Positions 44,768-52,209 of a DNA stretch of 55,232 nucleotides are shown one piece after another. Position numbers and translations under genes: made by a program. Under the pieces are notes generated by a model. That model was given only the letters and a program-made list of their open reading frames with translations. It did not search any database and had not been told where the DNA came from. Where the stretch lies: contig DAHWQR010000031.1 in the NCBI GenBank assembly GCA_027340655.1, positions 1-55,232 on the forward strand, written 5' to 3'. Position 1 is the stretch's first letter, and each line of letters starts with the position of its first letter. The DNA comes from Candidatus Saccharimonadota bacterium (GTDB lineage: Bacteria; Patescibacteriota; Saccharimonadia; Saccharimonadales; UBA4665).

Positions 44768-46459
44768 GCGCGCGCTTTTAGGCAATCGCATCGCTAGTAA
44801 CAAAGCATTAAGCATTTTCGTAAAGCCTCGCACGCCACCTCGATACCCTAGATAGCGATCTTCCCATCTCGGTTCATACTTAGATTTAAAGCGATGTAAG
44901 CCGCTAAAAGAGTAGATCCGGTCACCGTTAACATAGGCAAAGCGCAGTACGCTAGAGACCAAGTTCTCTTCTGTCTGTGGCAAGTCTAAGCCAACCAGTG
45001 GCGACAAGCCTAGGCTTAAACTAGATTGATTATTCTCCCTGAGCTTAAATAACAAACCGTAGAGCAAAAAGTCATTACAATTTGGCGGCGCAGAAGCTGA
45101 GGCGCGTAACATGTCATAAGTCACTTCAATAGGACTAAAACTGTTAGACGGCACGATATTTAAGAATGCCTGAATGGTTTGGGCGGCATCACGCACTACG
45201 GCAACACTACATTGCTGAATATATTCCTCATTGAAATAGCCCATCACAAAGCCACGCTCGGTTCGTCCTGGTTTGCTTAACCAGTCATCGGATATTTTCC
45301 TGAGACGATCCACGACCGCATCGTGATGTGGAGGAACGAGAAGCTCAAAGCTAAAGTTTTCTTTTTCGAAGCGGTTTCTAATATTACGAAAGTACTTGTT
45401 AACGGCCGTGACTTCACAGAAGTGATTTACGTCAACGTAAGCCTCTTGGCCTATTAATTGCAGCTGGTAACCTGCAGAATCATAAATTGCTTGGTATTTT
45501 GCATCAACGTGAACCAGCGCTGGCTGCCAATCATTAGCCCAGCAAAGCTCCGAAAACTCTCTAAGAAGTTTTTTAAAAGATTGCTGCCTACCAACCGGAT
45601 CAGCTAAGACAAGCGCTACGCCACGTTTAGTGTAATAGGCCAGTGCGGCGTCGCCCCGTTGATTAAAGAAATATTGTTTATCATGAGGCCACAGCTTAAA
45701 GAAATCCTCACTTGGAGCTCCGTACTCATCCATAAGAGCCTTAATACGTTTACGCTGTTCGCTTTGGTCGATAAAACGAGCTCGCACCGGCTGCACCAAT
45801 GAGATTACGAGATAGGCGACCGATGCGGTACTAACAAAAGACAAGGAGTCCATAAACAGCTTAGCGCGCTTGGTATAGGGATGAAGGGGATGATTAGTGG
45901 TGAGATCAAACTGATCAATAGTATGGTGAATTGCACTAGGGAAGTTGATTTCAACATGAAAATCCGTCTCATCCATTAGCAAAAAGCCACTTACGCCATA
46001 GGCTAGCGTAATAACTAAAACGGATAATGCTAAGATCAGAGAACCCCGAAAGGCGCGAATATCGCTTTTAACCCGAAAGTCATTTCGGGATACCATTAGG
46101 GCTACTAAAATGACGACTGGCAAAAATACATAACGGAATAGGATTACTAAAGATACCCGTCCGACATGCAAGTGGTCGAGGTATTCGGCCGTACCCTCGC
46201 CAAGAAGAAATGTAAAAGCAGCTGCAGCTAAAACTAAGGCCGTTCGCTTACGTCTATACAGCAGAAGACTTAAATAGACAAAGCCAAGTCCCAACAGTAA
46301 ATGGACGTCAATAGTAAAGCTATTTAATAGCTTTAGGCGATGCACCCTAAATTGATCGAACAAGGTACTTGCGATAATAAATAGTCCGTACAGCCCAACA
46401 ATCAGGGTAATAAACAACACAACAAGATTTGTTCGGGATGCTGAGTTTTTAGATTTCAT
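44756..46459 (-). CDS. MprF-like phosphatidylglycerol lysyltransferase-type protein (DUF2156)
   Basis: 567 residues. N-terminal membrane part with about five or six segments (residues 10-235), shorter than the 14-segment flippase of MprF. C-terminal DUF2156 domain of GNAT type (about 255-560) with RGDAALAYYTKRGVALVLADPVG, LGLSPLVGLD and SGLHRFKSKYEPRWEDRYLGYRGG, all MprF-like. In other bacteria this enzyme adds Lys or Ala from tRNA to phosphatidylglycerol, lowering surface charge and protecting against cationic peptides. Acceptor and amino acid here are inferred. Sits alone between rplA and dcd. Confidence 0.85.
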   Translation of the reverse strand: MKSKNSASRTNLVVLFITLIVGLYGLFIIASTLFDQFRVHRLKLLNSFTIDVHLLLGLGFVYLSLLLYRRKRTALVLAAAAFTFLLGEGTAEYLDHLHVGRVSLVILFRYVFLPVVILVALMVSRNDFRVKSDIRAFRGSLILALSVLVITLAYGVSGFLLMDETDFHVEINFPSAIHHTIDQFDLTTNHPLHPYTKRAKLFMDSLSFVSTASVAYLVISLVQPVRARFIDQSEQRKRIKALMDEYGAPSEDFFKLWPHDKQYFFNQRGDAALAYYTKRGVALVLADPVGRQQSFKKLLREFSELCWANDWQPALVHVDAKYQAIYDSAGYQLQLIGQEAYVDVNHFCEVTAVNKYFRNIRNRFEKENFSFELLVPPHHDAVVDRLRKISDDWLSKPGRTERGFVMGYFNEEYIQQCSVAVVRDAAQTIQAFLNIVPSNSFSPIEVTYDMLRASASAPPNCNDFLLYGLLFKLRENNQSSLSLGLSPLVGLDLPQTEENLVSSVLRFAYVNGDRIYSFSGLHRFKSKYEPRWEDRYLGYRGGVRGFTKMLNALLLAMRLPKSARLKR

Positions 46460-46524
46460 GCTTATTAGTTAATACCATTGTACTTAATTATTAGAACCTT
46501 TAGAACTTTATTTATATTTGCTAA

Positions 46525-46552
46525 TTGTGCAAGAAAATATGTAAAATAGAAT
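46525..46552 (+). promoter_or_regulatory. Putative promoter of dcd-tmk/thyX
   Basis: TTGTGC (46525-46530), 16-base spacer, TAGAAT (46547-46552). Leader of about 24 nt before the TTG start. Confidence 0.5.
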
Positions 46553-46582
46553 AAAGATATAAATACGTGAGGGCATACGCCT

Positions 46583-47296
46583 TTGGGAGTTTATAGTAAC
46601 ACCGAAATTCGCGAGGCAATCAAGGGTGGGCATATTCTCTGTGTCCCGTTTAATCCCAAACATGTTGCCCATGCCAGCATGGACGTTACGCTTGGGCATT
46701 ACTTTTACCGAATAGAGCGCATGAATCAGCGGGCCATTTATAATCCCTTCGACAAAGAAGATGTAGAACGGTATTTTGACGGCCCATATAAAGCCATGCC
46801 ACACCTAGAATGGTGCAAGCTGAACAGTTTCTTACCCCTCAAGAACATACCGCCTGATCACCCTGTAATAAGCTTGAAGCCGGGTGAACGTATTCTAGCT
46901 CACACGCATGAATTCTTCGGCATCTTACCACCAGGAGCATACGAGCTTAAAAGTCGCTCTAGTTGGGGACGCAACGGTGTGGCTGTTTGTTTTGATGCCG
47001 GTTGGGTAGATCCAGGTTACATTAATCGCCTGACCTTAGAGATATACAACTTAAATCAACACGAAACGGTACTTTTACCAGTAGGAGAAAGGATCGCGCA
47101 GGCCGTCTTTCACCACACTGGTCCGGTAGAAGGTAGCTACGGCGAAGGCAGAGATAGCGGCTTTAGCGGTAAATACCAACAGGGAACCGATATCGAGACC
47201 ATTATTCAAACCTGGGCTCCGGACATGATGCTCCCGAAAGCCTACAAAGATAATCGTAGTTTACCCAAAGCAATTGATGGCATGGCCTATGAATAG
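46583..47296 (+). CDS. dcd: dCTP deaminase-like protein
   Basis: 237 residues (usual Dcd about 190). dUTPase-superfamily trimer fold. ASMDVTLGHYFYRI, the active-site RSSWGRNGV (residues 125-133) and AGWVDPGYINRLTLEIYN with the catalytic Glu153 fit dCTP deaminase, which makes dUTP for dTMP synthesis. Starts at TTG, since no ATG or GTG in this frame precedes the conserved part. Extra segments (about residues 45-95) and a C-terminal tail make it longer than usual. A bifunctional deaminase/dUTPase cannot be excluded. Overlaps the next gene by 8 bases. Confidence 0.85.
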   Translation: MGVYSNTEIREAIKGGHILCVPFNPKHVAHASMDVTLGHYFYRIERMNQRAIYNPFDKEDVERYFDGPYKAMPHLEWCKLNSFLPLKNIPPDHPVISLKPGERILAHTHEFFGILPPGAYELKSRSSWGRNGVAVCFDAGWVDPGYINRLTLEIYNLNQHETVLLPVGERIAQAVFHHTGPVEGSYGEGRDSGFSGKYQQGTDIETIIQTWAPDMMLPKAYKDNRSLPKAIDGMAYE

Positions 47297-49634
47297 AGGC
47301 AAGTACATAGTTATTGAGGGCCCCGGGGGAGTCGGAAAAACAACTCAAGTACTGGAACTCTCGCGACGGTTACAAGCCGCCGGCTTACCAATTCGTACTT
47401 TGCGTGAACCGGATTCGCAGAGCGACTTAACGGCTCGCACGATTAGGCATCTGACTCAAGATCCGACCTATCCTATGAATACCGTAACCGAAGTACTTCT
47501 GTACAACGCAGCTCGTTCCCAGTCTCTCCAAGTAATCGCTAAAAGTTTAGACCAAGGAGTAACTTGCGTTGTTGATCGCAATTATTTAACCACCCTAACG
47601 GTCCAATACTATGGACGCGGAGATGTTAAAAATTACGAGGCAATTAACCGAATAATTGAATTTGCGGTAAATGGCATGGAGCCGGACTTGACTATTGTAA
47701 TGGACGCTCCGGTGCAAGACTTAATTAAGCATGCCGGGGCGCGCAATCAGGGCGAGCGTTTTGACCATCTGGATTCAGAATTTTTAGAGCGGGTTAGAGC
47801 CGGCTATCTATGGGAGGCCAATCAGCGTGGGTATCCAATAGTTGTAGCTACCGGATCGGAGGAGGAAGTTGCAAACCGAATTTGGCCGCATGTGGCTCGT
47901 ACTTTAGCAGATCACAATTCGGACCTCGCGCAACCTAAATCTTACAGCGCTGCTGACACCGCACGATTAGAGTCCGCTTCTCCACAAATATCCACTGAGG
48001 CAAATGAACCGCTAATCGTTAAAGAAGATGGTAATTACCGGGTTACTGAAAGTGGCAATAAAGTTCTTGATTTAGCGGTAACTGACCAAAAAGGGAATAT
48101 TTACGCCTTTTACGATTACTTTGCGCCTGCGACAATTGCTGCTGCAATGGCCAGATTAAGCCGTCGGGGCGACGACATGCGCGTTATTCTGCTTGATGAA
48201 TTTGCCAAGAACAACGGCCAGGATGCCGATTTATTAAAGCGAGTTATAACTGCTTATGGAGATGATTCGGTGCAGCAGCTAGCCGGAATACATCTAGTCG
48301 TTGAACAAGCCTCTAACCTGCTAACTAAGAAACTGGAATGGGGAAGGTTGGCGGCATACCTCGAGCAATCGACGCGCTATATTTACTACGACAAAAAGGA
48401 CGCTCAGGGCAACTACCGCTACATGACTCCGGACAGCTTAGATGCGCAGTCTAAAAAAGTCTTTAAACAAACGATGGATCAAATATTTGATCTGTACTCT
48501 TCCTTAGTGCATAAGATGAGTAGTTATATTGAGGCTGTTAGCAGCGTTCCGCCTAAGGAGCGCGACGCCGCATTTCGCGCTTCAATCAAAGCCCAGGCCT
48601 GCGACGTCGCCAGGCCGATGCTCCCGGTAGCAACCACTTCTACAGTGGGGATATACGCTTCTGGTCAGGCAGTGGAATCGCTCATTATGCACCTGCTCGC
48701 AGATGACACTATTGAAGCAAGAAAAGCCGGCCAGGCAATACTAAAGCAGGCTAGAAAGGTTATACCAATGTTTCTAGAGCGAGCGGATAGGCCTGACCGA
48801 GGCGGGGCCATGGTGGCTTACCGAGCAAACACCGCCCATGCCATGAAAGATCTGTCAAAGGACTTGCTCGGACAAAAGCTTGCACAAAGTTCTGAAGCCA
48901 AAGCTACACTAGTCGACATCTGGCCGCATAACGAGCTCGACCTAGTAGCTGACATGCTCTATGAGCACAGTGATTTACCGCTCACCGAGATCCGCAAAAT
49001 TGTCGATAGCCTAAGCTATGAAGATAAAGTTAAAGTCATGCAAAGCTATTTTGGCGAAAGGCTAAACCGCCGGCAGCGGCCGGGCCGGGCACTCGAAAAA
49101 GCCCATTATAGCTGGGACATTGTCTGCGATTACGGTATATTTCGGGATTTGCAAAGGCACCGTATGGTAGATGATTTAGCTTGGCAGGAGCTGACCCCCA
49201 GATATGGTTATGACATACCGGAATTAATCGAAAAAGCCGGCCTAAGCGAAATTTATGAAAACGCTTTTGATCTGTCTCTTAAACTTTACAGCAAGCTAAC
49301 TGCCGCCGGATTCCAGCTGGAAGCCCAGTATGCTACATTGCTAGGCCACCGCATGCGCTGGAAAATGACCTATAACGCCCGCGAAGCTTTTCATCTGCAC
49401 GAGCTTAGAACCACCCCTCAAGGACACCCCGGATACCGCAAGTTAATTCAATCAATGCACGAAGAACTATCCAAATACCACCCCATAATCTACGAGGCCA
49501 TGATCTTCGTTAACCGTGATGAGGATCCTGAGCTATCTCGCTTGGCAGCCGAACGCTATAGTCAATTTAAGCTCAACCAACTATCCTCCAAACAGGTAAT
49601 TCGAAAAACTGGGAAAAAGCAGCCTAGGCCCTAA
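47289..49634 (+). CDS. Fusion: thymidylate kinase plus two ThyX-type thymidylate synthase repeats
   Basis: 781 residues from the ATG at 47289 (starts at 47274 or 47277 are possible but lie further inside dcd). Residues 1-210 are thymidylate kinase: Walker A GPGGVGKT (11-18), REP, TEVLLYNAARSQ, a DRNYLTT variant of DRY.S, and PDLTIVMDAP. Linker to about 235. Residues about 240-760 hold two ThyX-like repeats. Repeat 1 has EWGRLAAYLEQSTRY (350-364), keeping the Ser and Arg end of the ThyX motif; repeat 2 has RHRMVDDLAWQELTPRY (623-639), keeping the RHR end. ThyX makes dTMP from dUMP with FAD and methylene-folate; Tmk phosphorylates dTMP. Together with dcd this gives dCTP to dTDP in one operon. 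Confidence 0.85.
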   Translation: MNRGKYIVIEGPGGVGKTTQVLELSRRLQAAGLPIRTLREPDSQSDLTARTIRHLTQDPTYPMNTVTEVLLYNAARSQSLQVIAKSLDQGVTCVVDRNYLTTLTVQYYGRGDVKNYEAINRIIEFAVNGMEPDLTIVMDAPVQDLIKHAGARNQGERFDHLDSEFLERVRAGYLWEANQRGYPIVVATGSEEEVANRIWPHVARTLADHNSDLAQPKSYSAADTARLESASPQISTEANEPLIVKEDGNYRVTESGNKVLDLAVTDQKGNIYAFYDYFAPATIAAAMARLSRRGDDMRVILLDEFAKNNGQDADLLKRVITAYGDDSVQQLAGIHLVVEQASNLLTKKLEWGRLAAYLEQSTRYIYYDKKDAQGNYRYMTPDSLDAQSKKVFKQTMDQIFDLYSSLVHKMSSYIEAVSSVPPKERDAAFRASIKAQACDVARPMLPVATTSTVGIYASGQAVESLIMHLLADDTIEARKAGQAILKQARKVIPMFLERADRPDRGGAMVAYRANTAHAMKDLSKDLLGQKLAQSSEAKATLVDIWPHNELDLVADMLYEHSDLPLTEIRKIVDSLSYEDKVKVMQSYFGERLNRRQRPGRALEKAHYSWDIVCDYGIFRDLQRHRMVDDLAWQELTPRYGYDIPELIEKAGLSEIYENAFDLSLKLYSKLTAAGFQLEAQYATLLGHRMRWKMTYNAREAFHLHELRTTPQGHPGYRKLIQSMHEELSKYHPIIYEAMIFVNRDEDPELSRLAAERYSQFKLNQLSSKQVIRKTGKKQPRP

Positions 49635-50215
49635 ATATCTCGAAGTGCTGGGTCATGGACGTAGGTAATGCCGCTGATGCCAATGGTGGGTATTTCGTCG
49701 GTAGGAAATGAACGGCTAAAGTCATAAACGCAGGAAATGCCGGTATAAGTTTTTCGACCCGGCAAAAAAACCGATTCAGCATATAAATGCTCACAATTCC
49801 TAGCCCCGCGGGCGTAAGTAACGTATCGATCAGGGCTATCAAAATCTATCGGCGGAAGCCAGAAATCGTCAGGATCCTTACCCTCTAGAACAGCCTTAAT
49901 CCGAGGAAAATGGAATCGTAGGCCGTTATGTGTAGCATTAAGTACCTGATCGCCAGCGGGCAAATATACTTCGCTACGCTTCGATGAGCCATATAGTTCT
50001 ACGACATGCTCGCCAATGATGCGTAAGGCCTTTTGATCCCTAAATATTTCAAGACCTTTCGGATCAATCGAATCGTCTGGTCTGCGTTTAATGTATCCTT
50101 TAGGAAAACGATCCTTATAAACCTCAGAATTATCGCGGACATAGCCGCGAACGCAAATTATCTCTGGAGATGGCTCAACCTCCAACTCTCTTGTATCAAA
50201 TTTTTCTAAAGTCAT
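49631..50215 (-). CDS. Unknown protein
   Basis: 194 residues, no family recognised. Acidic, soluble, no signal peptide; aromatic-rich with motifs such as VYLPAGDQVLNATHNGLRFHFPR and YARGARNCEHLYAESVF. Two Cys. Its stop overlaps the end of the Tmk-ThyX gene by 4 bases. A near-consensus promoter on this strand supports it as a real gene. Leader about 12 nt with no ribosome binding site. Confidence 0.65.
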   Translation of the reverse strand: MTLEKFDTRELEVEPSPEIICVRGYVRDNSEVYKDRFPKGYIKRRPDDSIDPKGLEIFRDQKALRIIGEHVVELYGSSKRSEVYLPAGDQVLNATHNGLRFHFPRIKAVLEGKDPDDFWLPPIDFDSPDRYVTYARGARNCEHLYAESVFLPGRKTYTGISCVYDFSRSFPTDEIPTIGISGITYVHDPALRDI

Positions 50216-50233
50216 TTTTTAAAACCGAAATTA

Positions 50234-50262
50234 AGATTACTCGTAATTACTACTGTTGTCAA
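50234..50262 (-). promoter_or_regulatory. Putative promoter of unknown gene 49631-50215
   Basis: Minus strand TTGACA (complement of 50257-50262), 17-base spacer, TAATCT (complement of 50234-50239). Transcription would start about 12 bases before the ATG. Confidence 0.55.
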
Positions 50263-50318
50263 TCGTAATATAGATTTGTTTTAACGCTATTTTCAGCTAC
50301 TTAAAAAAGTTAAAAATA

Positions 50319-50346
50319 TTGCATTTACACATCATTCTGTTAGAAT
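50319..50346 (+). promoter_or_regulatory. Putative rplJ-rplL promoter
   Basis: TTGCAT (50319-50324), 16-base spacer, TAGAAT (50341-50346). Same spacing and -10 as the dcd promoter. Gives a leader of about 200 nt. Confidence 0.55.
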
Positions 50347-50352
50347 TGGTTT

Positions 50353-50555
50353 TAAGTTGCCTGAAGACAGCGACGGGAAATTTTCCTTGATAATGTCGCC
50401 GAGGTCTAGTTCAACTCTTAAAGAAGTCCTCATCTCTGCTTTAGATAGTTAGATGAGCACTTCTTCGGCAACAACGGTTAAATTTTTCGAGCTAACAAAA
50501 TATGGTCGATAGCCCGGAATAATAAAATCAACTAAATAAGGAAAGCGTAATCACT
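50353..50555 (+). promoter_or_regulatory. L10-type leader of rplJ-rplL
   Basis: This fills most of the 340-base gap 50216-50555. GCGAC (50371-50375) can pair with GTCGC (50395-50399) around a GGGAAATTTTCC hairpin, the layout of known L10 leaders. Downstream, a strong stem AAGAAGT-c-CTCATCT (50421-50435) with AGATGAG-c-ACTTCTT (50451-50465) has 14 pairs and one C-C mismatch, loop 15 nt, no T run. Binding by L10-L12 is the expected control. Confidence 0.55.
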
Positions 50556-51083
50556 ATGCCTTTAACTAAGGAAAAGAAGGAGCAAGTCGTCTCAAGTATT
50601 GGCGAACTGCTCAGTTCATCTAAGATGACCGTTATCGTCAAGTATCAGGGAACTCCTGTTAAAAGCTTGCAATCTCTTCGTCGTGAGGCCAGAGAAAACG
50701 GTACGGTTATTAAGGTAGTAAAAAACCGTTTAGTAATCAAAGCTTTGTCCCAACTGGATCGCTTTAAGTCAGTTGATGTCGGCCCCCTAGAGGGAATGCT
50801 CGCGTATGCATTTAACGACAGCGACGAAGTGGCAGCTGCGGCTAGTTTAGCGAATTTTGCTAAAACCAATCCGACCCTAGAATTCGTCGGGGCTATTACT
50901 GCGGATGGTAACTGGCTCGGCGCCGATCAGGTCGGCGATTTGGCGAAACTGCCAGGCAAACCGGAGCTGATCGCATTGGTTGTTGCCTTACTCGGCACCC
51001 CAATCCGTTCAGTTATCAGCGCTACGAGATCCGGACTGCCGGCAATAATTTCGGCACTAGAAGCTAACGCAAGCCAAGCATAA
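50556..51083 (+). CDS. rplJ: 50S ribosomal protein L10
   Basis: 175 residues. Base of the L7/L12 stalk. LTKEKKEQVVSSIGELLSSSKMTVIVKYQG, LRREARENGTVIKVVKNRL and LPGKPELIALVVALLGTPI are typical. AAGGAAAG lies ahead of the ATG. Followed by rplL after 31 bases. The pair is not linked to rplK-rplA (7 kb away) or to rpoBC, unlike in most bacteria. Confidence 0.97.
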   Translation: MPLTKEKKEQVVSSIGELLSSSKMTVIVKYQGTPVKSLQSLRREARENGTVIKVVKNRLVIKALSQLDRFKSVDVGPLEGMLAYAFNDSDEVAAAASLANFAKTNPTLEFVGAITADGNWLGADQVGDLAKLPGKPELIALVVALLGTPIRSVISATRSGLPAIISALEANASQA

Positions 51084-51114
51084 TAATTAATTAGAAATTT
51101 TAAGGAGCAAAGTT

Positions 51115-51501
51115 ATGGCAAATAGCAATAATATCGAGAAATTAGCAGAAGAGCTGGTCAAGTTGACCGTTCTTGAGGTAAATGAACTTAGTAACATCCT
51201 AAAAGATAAGTACGGAATTGAACCAGCAGCCGCGATAGCTGCTGTGGCCGCTCCTGCTGCCGCTGGAGCTGCTGAAGTCGAGGAAGCAAAAAGTGAATAC
51301 GATGTCGTGCTTAAAGACGCAGGCGCTCAAAAAGTGGCTGTTATTAAGGCCGTTAAGGACATTACCAACCTAGGCCTGGGTGAAGCTAAGGCTTTAGTCG
51401 ATGGCGCACCAAAGACGATTCTTGAAAAAGCTAAGACTGAAGACGCTGAAGCCGCTAAGAAAAAGCTTGAAGAAGCCGGCGCTACAGTAGAATTAGCTTA
51501 A
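51115..51501 (+). CDS. rplL: 50S ribosomal protein L7/L12
   Basis: 128 residues. N-terminal dimerisation domain ([26 protein letters not shown]), Ala-rich hinge (about residues 38-60) and C-terminal factor-binding domain ([30 protein letters not shown]). Stalk protein that recruits EF-G and EF-Tu. TAAGGAG stands before the ATG. Confidence 0.98.
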   Translation: MANSNNIEKLAEELVKLTVLEVNELSNILKDKYGIEPAAAIAAVAAPAAAGAAEVEEAKSEYDVVLKDAGAQKVAVIKAVKDITNLGLGEAKALVDGAPKTILEKAKTEDAEAAKKKLEEAGATVELA

Positions 51502-51535
51502 TTTTAAACAATTTAACTTTCGAGCTAATTAGAGA

Positions 51536-51563
51536 AAAGTGTTCTTTATCCACAGAACACTTT
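51536..51563 (+). terminator. Strong hairpin after rplL
   Basis: AAAGTGTTCT (51536-51545), loop TTATCCAC, AGAACACTTT (51554-51563): ten perfect base pairs. Only three T follow in the stem end, then GACATT, so termination may be weak or factor-dependent. Confidence 0.45.
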
Positions 51564-51590
51564 GACATTAGTGCGCATTAATGTTAGTTT
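51562..51590 (+). promoter_or_regulatory. Putative promoter of unknown gene 51649-52155
   Basis: TTGACA (51562-51567) overlapping the end of the hairpin, 17-base spacer, TGTTAGTTT with extended -10 TGn (51582-51590). Confidence 0.45.
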
Positions 51591-51648
51591 GAATCTAACT
51601 GTCCGAGACAAATACGGATTAGGTCGGAGGAAGTGAATAGATACCAAC

Positions 51649-52155
51649 ATGCCAGACGTACCAGATAAACAAATCAAAAGACTTCGGTCGTTAATCAGAG
51701 AAGCAGAAACCAATCTAGCGGCGGCTAGTGAGCTATTAGTTAGCCTGGTCGGTGATGACGAGAAGATTGCGCCTATAGCCCGTGAGGACACCTTGGGAAA
51801 AATAATAGAGGGTGTTTTTGATGGTCAGAATATGGTCGGCAGCGATGCTAAGACCTATCCCGTACCGGCTAATTACGCCTCTAAATCTAAGCTGGTACAA
51901 GGAGATATCCTAAAGCTGACTATTTCTGATGATGGAGCATTTCTTTATAAGCAAATTGGCCCAGTTCCAAGAAAACAGGTTGTCGGAACCTTAAATCTTG
52001 AGAATGGTCACTATTTAGTGTCAGTCGGCGATAAGAGCTACCGTGTCCTGTTAGCTAGCGTAACCTACTTTAAGGCTAAGCCCGGCGATCAGGTAAGCGT
52101 TAACATCCCAGAAGACGATAACGCCGAGTGGGCTGCCCTAGAAGCCGCTCTGTAA
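51649..52155 (+). CDS. Unknown protein, probably conserved in the lineage
   Basis: 168 residues, no named family. An N-terminal helical, possibly coiled-coil part (KQIKRLRSLIREAETNLAAASELLVSLV, about residues 7-35) and a C-terminal beta-rich part (YASKSKLVQGDILKLTI; GHYLVSVGDKSYRVLLASVTYFKAKPGDQVSVNIP) that looks like an OB- or SH3-like barrel. Soluble and acidic, ending DDNAEWAALEAAL. GGAGG lies about 22 bases ahead of the ATG, so a start further upstream is not favoured. Position between rplL and dnaX hints at a house-keeping, perhaps nucleic-acid, role. Confidence 0.75.
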   Translation: MPDVPDKQIKRLRSLIREAETNLAAASELLVSLVGDDEKIAPIAREDTLGKIIEGVFDGQNMVGSDAKTYPVPANYASKSKLVQGDILKLTISDDGAFLYKQIGPVPRKQVVGTLNLENGHYLVSVGDKSYRVLLASVTYFKAKPGDQVSVNIPEDDNAEWAALEAAL

Positions 52156-52209
52156 ACAGGTTTTACTCCCAAGCTCAGCACTTTTTAAGATATAATAGGT
52201 CTATTCACT

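Noticed and set aside
42225-51573. 12-base identity TTGACATTAGTG at 42225 and 51562 as a shared regulatory site
   Set aside because: Many chance 12-base repeats are expected in 55 kb, and half of it is simply a -35 consensus.
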